64,000 bases of DNA from Parvibaculaceae bacterium. GTDB taxonomy: Bacteria; Pseudomonadota; Alphaproteobacteria; Parvibaculales; Parvibaculaceae. Each line of letters begins with the position of its first letter. The first letter of the stretch is position 1. A program made the translations under genes and the position numbers. The DNA is taken from positions 1,245,001 to 1,309,000 of the forward strand of contig JAPWJY010000008.1 of assembly GCA_028283765.1 (NCBI GenBank), read 5' to 3'. Below are positions 26,842-35,490 of the stretch, piece after piece. Under the pieces are notes generated by a model. It had not been told where the DNA came from, searched no databases, and worked only from the letters and a program-made list of their open reading frames with translations.

Positions 26842-28152
26842 ATGATCGAACGCGAGAAAAATCACGACAGGCTGGATGCGCCGGCGTCGCCGGACCGCCG
26901 CCGCGTGCTGGCCGGTCTTGGATTGGCCGGTGGCGTGATGGTGAGCGGTCTGGCGCAGGCCGCCACGACCGCGGACACGGACGCGCATGTGACCGATGCG
27001 CCGATCAGCGATCATATGCGCGAGGCGCAGCCATTCCATGGCCTCCATCAGGCCGGGATCGTGACGGCGCGCCCGGCCAACGGCATGATCGCGACATTCG
27101 ATGTGCTGGCGACGACGAAAGAGGACCTGGTCCGGCTGTTCAAGACCCTGAACGAACGGATCGTCTTCCTGACCACCGGCGGACTGCCGCCGCAGCTCGA
27201 TCCCCGATATCCGCCCTCGGACTCGGGCATTCTGGGGCCTGTTGTCGTGCCGGACAATCTGACCATGACCGTGTCGCTCGGCAGTTCGATGTTCGACGAC
27301 AGGTTCGGCCTGAAGAATTTCAAGCCCGCAAGGCTCAGCCGGATGACCGGTTCGCCGAACGATGCGCTGGAGCCCGAGCTGTGCCATGGCGATATTTCGG
27401 TGCAGATTTGTTCGAACACGGCGGATGTCAATATCCATGCCCTGCGCGATCTCGTGAAGAACATGCCCGATCTGCTCTATCTGCGCTGGAAGCAGGAGGG
27501 ATCGGTGCCCGTGATGCCGCGAAAGCCGGGCGCCCCGGCTGAAAGCGCGCGCAATTTCCTCGGGTTCCGCGACGGTTCGGCAAATCCGAATTCCAGCGAT
27601 GCCGCGCTGATGGATGAAATCGTCTGGGTGCAGCCGGGCAAGGACGAGCCCGCCTGGACACATTACGGCTCCTATCAGGCCGTGCGGATCATCCGCAATT
27701 TTGTGGAAAGGTGGGATCGCACCCCCTTGCATGAGCAGCAGCAGATCATCGGCCGGGTCAAGGCGACCGGGGCCCCCTTCCACGGCAAGACGGAACATGA
27801 CGTTCCCGACTATGCGAGCGATCCGGAAGGCAAGGCCACGCCGGTGGATGCGCATATCCGGCTCGCCAATCCGCGGACGGCGCAAACCCAGAAGAACCTG
27901 ATCCTGCGCCGGCCATTCAACTATTCCAATGGCGTGTCGAAAGCGGGCCAGCTTGAGATGGGCCTCCTCTTCATCTGCTATCAGGCGGATCTGGAGAAGG
28001 GTTTCATCACAGTGCAGAAGCGGCTCGATGGCGAACCACTGGAAGAATATCTCAAACCTGTCGGGGGCGGCTTCTTCTTCACCCTGCCTGGCGTGAGAGA
28101 CAAGAAAGATTACCTCGGCCGTCCGCTGCTGGCGGCGGCGGGTCTGGCCTGA
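26842..28152 (+). CDS. efeB: Dye-decolourising heme peroxidase EfeB (Tat-exported)
   Basis: The 436-aa protein has a twin-arginine signal, DRRRVLAGLGLAGG and a following hydrophobic stretch ending AQA. It shows the DyP signature NFLGFRDGSANP (GxxDG), the proximal His in DAHIRLANPRT and C-terminal GLLFICYQADLEKGF. It oxidises Fe(II) or heme-linked substrates in the periplasm for EfeUO. The open frame extends back to 26770 inside efeO, but ATG 26842 with GAGGAT upstream is the real start. Confidence 0.94.
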   Translation: MIEREKNHDRLDAPASPDRRRVLAGLGLAGGVMVSGLAQAATTADTDAHVTDAPISDHMREAQPFHGLHQAGIVTARPANGMIATFDVLATTKEDLVRLFKTLNERIVFLTTGGLPPQLDPRYPPSDSGILGPVVVPDNLTMTVSLGSSMFDDRFGLKNFKPARLSRMTGSPNDALEPELCHGDISVQICSNTADVNIHALRDLVKNMPDLLYLRWKQEGSVPVMPRKPGAPAESARNFLGFRDGSANPNSSDAALMDEIVWVQPGKDEPAWTHYGSYQAVRIIRNFVERWDRTPLHEQQQIIGRVKATGAPFHGKTEHDVPDYASDPEGKATPVDAHIRLANPRTAQTQKNLILRRPFNYSNGVSKAGQLEMGLLFICYQADLEKGFITVQKRLDGEPLEEYLKPVGGGFFFTLPGVRDKKDYLGRPLLAAAGLA

Positions 28153-28191
28153 ACAATCCTTATGCTGATTATGTGACGAAAGGAAGATAAT

Positions 28192-29013
28192 ATGAAAATC
28201 CGGCACTCCGCTGCGATGCTGACACTTGCGCTCGGCCTTATGGCAGGAACGGCGCACGCCGCTGTTTCCCCTTCGGAACTTGTGGGTCCCGTGACCGACT
28301 ACAAGATCTATGTCACCGAGAATCTGGACGAACTGGTCAAGGATACGAAGGCGTTCACGGATGCCGTCAAGGCGGGCGATCTTGCCAAGGCCAAGGCGCT
28401 CTATGGCGCGAGCCGCGTCCATTATGAGGGCATCGAACCCATCGCCGAGCTTTTCAGCGATCTCGACGGTTCGATCGACTCGCGCGCCGACGACCATGAG
28501 AAGAAGGAGCAGGATCCGGGCTTCACCGGCTTTCACCGGATCGAATATGGTTTGTTCGTGACCGGCAGCACCGATGGCCTGACGCCGTTCGCCGACAAGC
28601 TGATGAGCGATGTGCTCGACCTTCAGAAGCGCGTGGCGGGTCTTACCTTCCCGCCGGAGAAGGTTGTCGGCGGTGCGGCGGCCCTTCTTGAAGAAGTCGC
28701 CTCCAGCAAGATTTCCGGCGAGGAAGACCGTTACGCCCACACCGACCTGTTCGATTTCCAGGCCAACATCGACGGCGCGAAGAAGATTTTCGAGCTGTTC
28801 CGTCCCCTGATCGAGAAGTCTGACAAGGCTTTCGTCAAGAAGGTGGCGGCGAACTTCGCGACCGTCGACAAGATCCTGGCCAAGTACAAGACCGCCGATG
28901 GCTATGAATATTACGACAAGGTCACGGAAGCCGACCGCAAGGCGCTTTCCGGCCCCGTCAATACGCTGGCGGAAGATCTGTCCAAGATGCGCGGCAAGCT
29001 CGGCCTGAACTGA
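28192..29013 (+). CDS. efeM: Second M75/imelysin protein (EfeM-like)
   Basis: The 273-aa protein has a signal peptide ending TAHA (residues 1-23). The M75 domain closely parallels the EfeO C-terminal half: [39 protein letters not shown] (HxxE) and [17 protein letters not shown]. No cupredoxin domain is present. It lies 39 bp after efeB with AAAGGAAG before the start, as the fourth gene of the iron operon. It may be an extra periplasmic iron carrier or storage protein; it probably arose by duplication of the efeO domain. Confidence 0.88.
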   Translation: MKIRHSAAMLTLALGLMAGTAHAAVSPSELVGPVTDYKIYVTENLDELVKDTKAFTDAVKAGDLAKAKALYGASRVHYEGIEPIAELFSDLDGSIDSRADDHEKKEQDPGFTGFHRIEYGLFVTGSTDGLTPFADKLMSDVLDLQKRVAGLTFPPEKVVGGAAALLEEVASSKISGEEDRYAHTDLFDFQANIDGAKKIFELFRPLIEKSDKAFVKKVAANFATVDKILAKYKTADGYEYYDKVTEADRKALSGPVNTLAEDLSKMRGKLGLN

Positions 29014-29038
29014 GTTCCTGTCAGCGATGTATTTGAGA

Positions 29039-29065
29039 GGGCCGTCCGCGAGGGCGGCCCTTTTT
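29039..29065 (+). terminator. Rho-independent terminator of efeUOB-efeM operon
   Basis: GGGCCGTCC pairs with GGGCGGCCC (one G-T) around GCGA and is followed by TTTTT, 25 nt after the stop. It slightly overlaps the end of the convergent dnaJ-like gene. Confidence 0.88.
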
Positions 29066-29972
29066 ATTCGTCGACCATGCCTGCGCGCGGGCTGGACGGG
29101 TGGCGCGGTTCCCAGGTCTCAAGGAAGGCCTTGAGTTCCGGCTCGTCGGCCGCCGGCAGCACGACTTTCAGTTCGACATACTGATGACCGCCCGCAATGC
29201 CGCGCCCCTTGAGCCGCAGGCGCTGGCCTGTGTTCGAGTGGGGGGGGATCGCGAGGCTGACGGGCCCCTTGATGGTGGGCACCTGCACCTTGGCGCCCAG
29301 CACCGCCTCCTTGAGCGTGACGGGAAGCACCACCACCACGTCCTTGCCCGAGCGGGTGAAAACGGGGTGGGGGGCGACCGCCACCTCGATCAGGACGTCG
29401 CCGGCGGGGCCGCCATTGAAGCCCGGCTGGCCCTTGCCCCTGAGGCGAAGGGTCTGTCCGTCCTCGAAACCGGCGGGAATGGTCACATCCAGCGTCTTGC
29501 CGTCGGGCAGGCTCAGCCGTTTGACCGCGCCGTTCGCCGCTTCGAGGAAATCGACCGTCATGCTGTAGCGCGCGCTGGCGCCCTGTGCCGGAAAGCCGCG
29601 GCCACCCCGCCTGCCAAAGGCGCTTCCGAACAGGCTGTCGAGGTCCTCCGGCGCGAACCCGCCGCTGGAACGGAACCCGCTGCCGTCATCGCTGAAATCG
29701 CGATAGAAGGTCCGGCCGCCGCCGCCGGGGGGCTGCTGCGGCGCGCGCGGCGTGCCGTTCATGTCGATCTCGCCTCGGTCGAAACGGCCCTTCTGCTCGG
29801 GGTCGGCAAGCAGGTCATGGGCCGATGAAATCGATTTGAACAGCTTTTCGGCCTCGGCATCGCCGGGGTTCAGGTCCGGGTGGTGTTTTTTGGCGAGCTT
29901 GCGGTAGGCGCTGCGAATCTGCGCCTGTGTCGCGTTACGCTCAAGCCCGAGAATCTTGTAAGGGTCATCCAT
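29064..29972 (-). CDS. DnaJ-class co-chaperone (CbpA/DjlA-like, no zinc finger)
   Basis: The 302-aa protein has an N-terminal J-domain (residues 1-70) with the HPD motif in KKHHPDLNPGDAEAEKLF. A Gly/Phe-rich linker (about 75-125) follows, then two C-terminal substrate-binding domains (VTIPAGFEDGQTLRLRGKG and VQVPTIKGPVSLAIPP). The CxxCxGxG zinc centre of DnaJ is absent, so it is CbpA type. It stimulates DnaK. Convergent with the iron operon. Confidence 0.9.
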   Translation of the reverse strand: MDDPYKILGLERNATQAQIRSAYRKLAKKHHPDLNPGDAEAEKLFKSISSAHDLLADPEQKGRFDRGEIDMNGTPRAPQQPPGGGGRTFYRDFSDDGSGFRSSGGFAPEDLDSLFGSAFGRRGGRGFPAQGASARYSMTVDFLEAANGAVKRLSLPDGKTLDVTIPAGFEDGQTLRLRGKGQPGFNGGPAGDVLIEVAVAPHPVFTRSGKDVVVVLPVTLKEAVLGAKVQVPTIKGPVSLAIPPHSNTGQRLRLKGRGIAGGHQYVELKVVLPAADEPELKAFLETWEPRHPSSPRAGMVDE

Positions 29973-30056
29973 GATTCAATCATATCATGCGCGGGGCGCT
30001 TGTCTTCCCTCCGCCGGGGCGACCGATTATCTCGCCCGGCCAGTGCCGGAAGGAAT

Positions 30057-30758
30057 TCATTCGGTTTCGACAAGGCGGGTGAGATAGTCCGGGTCGATGA
30101 TCTCGACCGCGCCATAGCCCGTGCGGATCACGCCCCGGCGCTCGAATTCCCGCAGGAACCGGTTCACAAGCTGGCGGCTGAGACCGACGGCCTCGGCGAT
30201 CTCGCTCTGGGTCAGGGGGATGCGGCCCTGGGAGTCGCCGCGTCCGGCATCGGCGGGCGCGCGCAGGTTGAGAAGCCGGGCGGCGAGCCGGGCCTTCGGG
30301 GGCAGCGACAGCGTTTCGGCCCATCCGCTGATCGCATATTCGAGTTGCCGGACGCCGAGTTCGGCGACGCTCGCCCAGAGTTCGGGGTGGTCGCGCAGGA
30401 TGTCGAGCAGGTCGCGACGCCCGATGATGAGCAACTGGACGGGTTCAGCCGCCATGGCGATGAGAATGCGCCGCTCGACCGGGCCCGCATGATAGAGGCT
30501 GCCCTGGCCGAACCATTCGCCCCGGTGCAGCAGATCGACCAGCACGAGATCGCCCCGGGGCAGGATGGCATGGAGGCTGACCGAGCCTGAGACCACGCCG
30601 CAAAATACCCCCGGTTCTTCGCTGGGCGCGTTGATCCAGGTGCCTTTGAGGTAGGCGGCGGTATGACCGTGGGAGAGCAGGGCGGCGCGGACGGCTTCCG
30701 GCTGGCTGGCGAACCAGCCGCCCATCGTCGCTTCCCGGACGCCCGGTTCCTTTTTCAT
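30057..30758 (-). CDS. Crp/Fnr-family transcriptional regulator
   Basis: The roughly 233-aa protein has an N-terminal cyclic-nucleotide-type beta-barrel (VSGSVSLHAILPRGDLVLVD, then GEWFGQGSLYHAG). The C-terminal winged HTH reads LTQSEIAEAVGLSRQLVNRF. The N-terminal Cys cluster of FNR is absent, so it is not an oxygen-sensing FNR. The frame opens with TTG at 30782, but ATG 30758 is a more usual start. It is divergent from the P450 gene, 127 bp away, which it may control. Confidence 0.85.
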   Translation of the reverse strand: MKKEPGVREATMGGWFASQPEAVRAALLSHGHTAAYLKGTWINAPSEEPGVFCGVVSGSVSLHAILPRGDLVLVDLLHRGEWFGQGSLYHAGPVERRILIAMAAEPVQLLIIGRRDLLDILRDHPELWASVAELGVRQLEYAISGWAETLSLPPKARLAARLLNLRAPADAGRGDSQGRIPLTQSEIAEAVGLSRQLVNRFLREFERRGVIRTGYGAVEIIDPDYLTRLVETE

Positions 30759-30885
30759 CCCAATATCCCAGAATGTCTTCAAAGCGACATTATGCCGTCC
30801 GGGAATACGGAAGACTACTGAAAAGCGCTACGGCAAGGCCGGGTGACAAGGGCACAAAAGTGCCGGAATAAAAGTGGAGGAAGCC

Positions 30886-32148
30886 ATGAATTACATACTC
30901 AGGAATCCGCAAGGCCCGTCTGTTGCCGATCCCTATTCCATCCCTCTCGACAAACTCGACCCCAGCCAGCCGGAGCTGTTTCAGGCTGATGCCCACTGGG
31001 GCTATTTCGAGCGTCTCCGCAAGGAAGACCCCGTTCATTATTGTGCGGAGAGCGAGTTCGGGCCCTACTGGTCGGTGACCAAGTTCAACGACATCATGGC
31101 GGTGGATACCAATCATCAGGTCTATTCATCGGAATCGAGCCTTGGGGGCATCACGATCCGCGACCAGCGCGCGGATTTCCGCCTGCCCATGTTCATTGCC
31201 ATGGACCCGCCCAAGCACGATGCCCAGCGCAAGGTCGTGAGCCCGATTGTGGCGCCTGCCAATCTGGCCAAGCTTGAAGGCACGATCCGCACGCGCGTGC
31301 AGGCGATCTTCGACGCGCTGCCGCTGGACGAGGAATTCGACTGGGTGGATCGCGTCTCGATCGAACTGACCACGCAGATGCTGGCGACCCTGTTCGACTT
31401 CCCGTGGGAGGAGCGCCGCAAGCTGACCCGCTGGTCCGATGTGGCGACCGCCGTGGAAGGCGCCGGCGTCATCGATACGCAGGAACAGCGCGAGGCCGAA
31501 CTGCTGGAATGCGCCCAATATTTCACGCGATTGTGGAACGAACGGGTCAATGCCCGTGAGCCGGGGGGAGATCTGATTTCGATGCTCGCCCATGGCGAAT
31601 CGACCCGCAACATGGCGCCCATGGAATATCTGGGCAACCTCATCCTGCTGATCGTCGGCGGCAACGACACCACCCGCAACTCGATCACCGGCGGCGTGCT
31701 CGCGCTCAACCAGAACCCGGCCGAATATGAGAAGCTCCGCCGCAACCATGATCTGATCACGCCTATGGTGTCGGAGATCATCCGCTGGCAGACGCCGCTG
31801 GCGCATATGCGCCGCACTGCTCTTGCGGACGCAGAACTGGGCGGCAAGCAGATCAAAAAGGGCGACAAGGTCGTCATGTGGTACGTCTCGGGCAATCGCG
31901 ACGAGGAGGTGATCGAGAATCCCGACGCCTTCATCATCGACCGGGAGCGGCCGCGCCAGCATTTGTCGTTCGGCTTCGGCATTCATCGCTGCGTCGGCAA
32001 CCGGCTGGCCGAGATGCAGCTTCGCATCGTCTGGGAAGAGGCGATGAAGCGTTTCCACATGATCGAGGTGGTGGAGCAGCCGACCCGCGTGCTTTCCAGC
32101 TTCGTAAAGGGATATAATTCGATGCAGGTCCGGCTCCACCCTCTCTAG
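30886..32148 (+). CDS. Cytochrome P450, CYP153-like alkane hydroxylase
   Basis: The 420-aa P450 has I-helix motif LLIVGGNDTTRNSITGGV, typical of CYP153 terminal alkane hydroxylases, the ExxR helix (SEIIRW), and heme ligand Cys in HLSFGFGIHRCVGNRLAEMQ. Class I soluble enzymes need a ferredoxin and ferredoxin reductase, and neither is adjacent. ATG 30886 with TGGAGG just upstream is preferred over the GTG at 30874. Medium-chain alkane or fatty-acid omega-hydroxylation is the family-based expectation. Confidence 0.88.
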   Translation: MNYILRNPQGPSVADPYSIPLDKLDPSQPELFQADAHWGYFERLRKEDPVHYCAESEFGPYWSVTKFNDIMAVDTNHQVYSSESSLGGITIRDQRADFRLPMFIAMDPPKHDAQRKVVSPIVAPANLAKLEGTIRTRVQAIFDALPLDEEFDWVDRVSIELTTQMLATLFDFPWEERRKLTRWSDVATAVEGAGVIDTQEQREAELLECAQYFTRLWNERVNAREPGGDLISMLAHGESTRNMAPMEYLGNLILLIVGGNDTTRNSITGGVLALNQNPAEYEKLRRNHDLITPMVSEIIRWQTPLAHMRRTALADAELGGKQIKKGDKVVMWYVSGNRDEEVIENPDAFIIDRERPRQHLSFGFGIHRCVGNRLAEMQLRIVWEEAMKRFHMIEVVEQPTRVLSSFVKGYNSMQVRLHPL

Positions 32149-32225
32149 GCCGGTTTTACACGATAGAATCGGGAACTTTTTTCTGATTTATTCAGAGAAA
32201 GGTTCCATTCATCTGTTGGTAAATC

Positions 32226-32585
32226 ATGGCGTTAGAGCAGACTTCAGACCCAAAAAAAGAAGCCGAGCCCAGGATCGAAGGGATTTTCCGCAACGGCTCG
32301 CTGACGGTCGTCGGCATCATCCTTGGTTTCTCGCTCGGCTTCATCAGCGATTGGGCCTCAAGGCCGCTGGTCTGGGAAGAGGTGGATATTCTCGCGGTGG
32401 TCCCGCTGATCGTCGGGATCGGCCTCCAGGTCAAAAGCTTCGCAGATCTTCTGTCGATCCGGTCTCTCGAACTGGCCTATTACAACAAGGCGAAGAATAT
32501 CTTTCTGCTCGGCCTTTTCTTCGTCGCCATAGGTGTGGCGACGGCGATCATCACAGACCTTGCGTCCATGCGGCCTCCCGCCTAG
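32226..32585 (+). CDS. Hypothetical three-helix membrane protein
   Basis: The 119-aa protein has a charged N-terminus (residues 1-20) and three predicted helices: SLTVVGIILGFSLGFISDWA, ILAVVPLIVGIGLQV and IFLLGLFFVAIGVATAIITD. Codon use is in keeping with neighbouring genes. ATG follows an intergenic space of 77 bp after the P450. I do not recognise the family and no function is proposed. Confidence 0.7.
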   Translation: MALEQTSDPKKEAEPRIEGIFRNGSLTVVGIILGFSLGFISDWASRPLVWEEVDILAVVPLIVGIGLQVKSFADLLSIRSLELAYYNKAKNIFLLGLFFVAIGVATAIITDLASMRPPA

Positions 32586-32601
32586 GAAAAGCGATGCTGG
32601 C

Positions 32602-33087
32602 TCAAGCCTGTCCGCTGTGGGCGAAACCACGAGACTCGGGTGCGCTGAAAACATGGCGGACGAAGTCGGCAATGGTTTTCAATGTCTTGTCTTCATTGAT
32701 GATTTTCCAGCCGATGTTGGCATCGGTGAAATTGCGGTCCGCCGGTCCGGGAAGGACGCCTCCGAAGTTGGCCTCTATTTCCCGGCCGCCCGGTCCGGGC
32801 GACAGGCTGAGAAAGGGAAGAGGCTGACCGGCGGGATGGTCCCGGCGCTTTATCTCAAGCCGCGCAAAAAGCTTGTCGCCTTCGATTATCCGTTCGATAT
32901 GGCCTTCATGGCCATACTTTCCGGCAAGAGCCTTCATGGCTTCAAAGGCAGGCAGGATGACCTGATCCACATGGCCCGAAAACCATGCTTTGCGCTCAAG
33001 CTCGGTTTGAATTTGAAACGGTGGTTTTATGTTGGGAGCTGATTTGCCAAGAATGGTTTGTGCAAGTGAGTCCAGAAAGCCTGGCAT
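32602..33087 (-). CDS. Hypothetical cytoplasmic protein
   Basis: The roughly 161-aa protein is unrecognised. It has no signal peptide or helices. It has a hydrophobic-charged N-terminal region (PGFLDSLAQTILGK), a central strand-rich part (IERIIEGDKLFARLEIKRRD) and a C-terminal segment GWKIINEDKTLKTIADFVRH. The frame opens with TTG at 33105; ATG at 33087, preceded by GGGGAAA, is the better start. It ends 17 bp from the convergent membrane-protein gene. Confidence 0.62.
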   Translation of the reverse strand: MPGFLDSLAQTILGKSAPNIKPPFQIQTELERKAWFSGHVDQVILPAFEAMKALAGKYGHEGHIERIIEGDKLFARLEIKRRDHPAGQPLPFLSLSPGPGGREIEANFGGVLPGPADRNFTDANIGWKIINEDKTLKTIADFVRHVFSAPESRGFAHSGQA

Positions 33088-33168
33088 GATTTTCCCCGGG
33101 AACAAGATTCCATCGCTCTGTCATACTAGGACAACCGGGGGTGAAAATCGATGTGGCAGAAAAACAGC

Positions 33169-34629
33169 TCAGAACTTCCGCCATGTCTGCGGCAGCAGCA
33201 CCGTATAGAGGGTGAGCAGTTCGAGACGGCCGGCAAGCATGGCGAAGATCAGGATCCATTTGGCCGTTTCCGGCATACCGGAGAAATTGCCCGAGGGGCC
33301 GATCGCCGGGCTGAGGCCGGGCCCTGCATTGGCCATGGCGGAGGCGATGCCTGAACTGGCCGACAGGAAATCGACGCCCGTGAGGGTCAGGGCCAGCGTG
33401 AGAAGGCCGAAGCTGACGAAATAGAGCGAAATGAACATCAGCACCGAGGTCAGCTCGGCGGGCATGACCGGGCGGTTGTTGAATTTCAGCGAAAGCACCC
33501 GGTGCGGCTGGGTCTGGTAGCGCAACTGGTTGAGGAAGGCGCGGTAGAGCAGCATCCAGCGGAAAATCTTGATGCCGCCCGTCGTCGAGCCCGCGCAGCC
33601 GCCCACGAAGAACAGGATGAAGACGAGGCCGACAGCGAAGGGACCCCAGCGGGTATAGTCCGCCGAGGCATAGCCGGTATCGGTGATGACGGCCGTGACA
33701 TTGAAGGCGGCATGCCTGAGCGCGTCCGCGAAATCATAGAGTCCCGTCAGCCAGATCCACAATGTCATGAGGATGATGGAGACCAGCAGGATACCCAGAA
33801 AGACCGGCACCTGCCGGTCGCTGCCCCAGCCGCCGCGGGTATCGCGCGCGACGTGGACATAATAGACGATGGGGAGCGATCCGAGGATCATGAAAGCCGT
33901 GGTGATCCACTCGATCGAGGCGCTGTTGTAATAGGCGATCGAGGCGTCCCGGGTCGAAAGGCCCCCGGTCGAGACCGTGGCGAGCGCATGGCAGATGGCG
34001 TCAAAAGGCGTCATGCCGGCCATGTCGAGCGCGATGGCGCAGGCGATCGTCAGCACGCAATAGACCATCGCCAGCGCGCCCGCGATCTGGCCCGCCTGCG
34101 GGAATATCTTGTCGGAAATGTCGGAGTTTTCCGAATGGAAAAGCTGCATCCCGCCGACACGCAGGAAGGGCAGCACGGTCAGCGCCGTGACCACGATGCC
34201 GAAGCCGCCGATCCAGTTGAGCAGCGAGCGCCAGAGCAGCACGCCGGGCGGCAGAAGATCGATGCCCGTCAGCACGGTCGATCCCGTGGTGGTGAGACCC
34301 GACATGGACTCAAAGACGGCGTTGGTGAGGGAGAGCTTCGCGACCGAAAAATAGAGCGGGAGCGCGCCGAAGATCGTGATCAGGATCCAGGAGGCGACGG
34401 TCAGTACATAGACCTGCCGCCGGTCGAGGCGCATCTGCTGGTCGCGGCTCGCTTCATAGAATATGCCGCCGACGAAAAAGGTGAACGCGGCCGCGCTCAG
34501 GAAGGCCTTCCAGTCCGGGCTGTTCGAGGCCAGATCAGCGACGGCGGGCACGACCATGGCGAAGCTGAACATGATCAGCAGCATGCCCGTCACATACATG
34601 ATCGGCTTCAGGTCGATGAGACGGTTCAT
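33169..34629 (-). CDS. trkH: Potassium uptake protein TrkH
   Basis: The 486-aa membrane protein is the ion-conducting subunit of Trk. The four P-loop repeats carry filter-like glycines, for example SMSGLTTTGSTVLTGI, ALATVSTGGLSTRDAS, NVTAVITDTGYASADY and SSGIASAMANAGPGLSP. FVGGCAGSTTGGIKIFRWM is the helix before the last repeat. The NAD-binding partner TrkA is not nearby. Length and repeats are complete. Confidence 0.94.
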   Translation of the reverse strand: MNRLIDLKPIMYVTGMLLIMFSFAMVVPAVADLASNSPDWKAFLSAAAFTFFVGGIFYEASRDQQMRLDRRQVYVLTVASWILITIFGALPLYFSVAKLSLTNAVFESMSGLTTTGSTVLTGIDLLPPGVLLWRSLLNWIGGFGIVVTALTVLPFLRVGGMQLFHSENSDISDKIFPQAGQIAGALAMVYCVLTIACAIALDMAGMTPFDAICHALATVSTGGLSTRDASIAYYNSASIEWITTAFMILGSLPIVYYVHVARDTRGGWGSDRQVPVFLGILLVSIILMTLWIWLTGLYDFADALRHAAFNVTAVITDTGYASADYTRWGPFAVGLVFILFFVGGCAGSTTGGIKIFRWMLLYRAFLNQLRYQTQPHRVLSLKFNNRPVMPAELTSVLMFISLYFVSFGLLTLALTLTGVDFLSASSGIASAMANAGPGLSPAIGPSGNFSGMPETAKWILIFAMLAGRLELLTLYTVLLPQTWRKF

Positions 34630-34696
34630 GGTGGGCAGGCGGCTCCGTGCAATCCCTCGTCACGGCAATTGAGCCGGAGAGGCGGGGGATGTCAAA

Positions 34697-35359
34697 TCAG
34701 CTCTTCCGGGACGCCTCGACGTCGGGGACATTGACGAAACGGTCAAGGCGGGCGTCGTAGATGGAGAGTTCGCCGGTCGCGATGCCGAAGAACCAGCCAT
34801 GGATGCGCAGCTTGCCCGCGGCCTCCCGCTCCCGCACGAAGGGGAAGGTGCGCAGCATCGCCATGGAGCGCAGCACGGCCTCATGCTCCATGCCGCGCAG
34901 CAGTTCCTCGCGGCTGCCATGGGGGGTGCGGGCCTTCACATTGGTAGCCACCTCCTCGACCAGGCTCATCCAGGCGCCGATGAATTCGCCCTTGGGTGCG
35001 CGGCCATTTTCGGCGTCCAGAAGGGCCGCGATGCCGCCGCAATGGGCGTGGCCCATGACGATGACGTCGCCGATTTCCAGACCGGTGATCCCGAATTCCA
35101 GCGCGGCGCTGGTGCCATGATACTGGCCGTCCGGCTGATAGGGGGGAATCAGGTTGGCGACATTGCGCACCACGAACAGCTCGCCCGGGTCGGCATCGAG
35201 GATAAGGGCAGGGTCCGCCCGGCTGTCGCAGCAGCACACGATCATGGCCTTGGGGCGCTGCTGGCGGGCTGCCAGCAGCCGGTAGCGCTCGGCATTCTCC
35301 TGATATGACCCGCGCCGGAAATTCCGGTAACCAGCGATCAGACTATCGATCGGATCCAT
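34697..35359 (-). CDS. Beta-class carbonic anhydrase
   Basis: The 220-aa zinc enzyme converts CO2 to bicarbonate. Zinc and catalytic residues are visible: CCCDSRADP (Cys-x-Asp-x-Arg) near residue 42 and VMGHAHCGGIAAL (His-x-x-Cys) near residue 102. Length is standard. It sits alone between trkH and a peptide-binding protein. A gamma-class homologue lies at 42.6-43.2 kb. Confidence 0.93.
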   Translation of the reverse strand: MDPIDSLIAGYRNFRRGSYQENAERYRLLAARQQRPKAMIVCCCDSRADPALILDADPGELFVVRNVANLIPPYQPDGQYHGTSAALEFGITGLEIGDVIVMGHAHCGGIAALLDAENGRAPKGEFIGAWMSLVEEVATNVKARTPHGSREELLRGMEHEAVLRSMAMLRTFPFVREREAAGKLRIHGWFFGIATGELSIYDARLDRFVNVPDVEASRKS

Positions 35360-35490
35360 AGACGAGCCTCCTGCGCAGTGACCGGGCGCACGTTATTCAT
35401 GCCCAGTCATATGTCCAGCCCCATAATCAGGCATCTTTTGCGCCTGACGGAGCGGCCGCCCCGATTTCACCCCTGAAAAGAGCATTCAAC

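Noticed and set aside
26806-28740. A 644-aa open frame on the minus strand
   Set aside because: It is antisense to efeB and the second M75 gene, which have unambiguous motifs; composition is typical of a shadow.
30759-30885. CRP/FNR consensus site between the regulator and the P450
   Set aside because: No TGTGA-N6-TCACA or TTGAT-N4-ATCAA match; only a short GGCAC-AAAA-GTGCC hairpin, too weak to call.
33502-34734. A 410-aa open frame on the + strand
   Set aside because: Antisense to trkH; Arg/Asp/Glu/His-rich with no domain.
35428-35448. Terminator after the peptide-binding protein gene
   Set aside because: TCAGGC/GCCTGA arms with a 9-nt loop but no T-run on the relevant strand.
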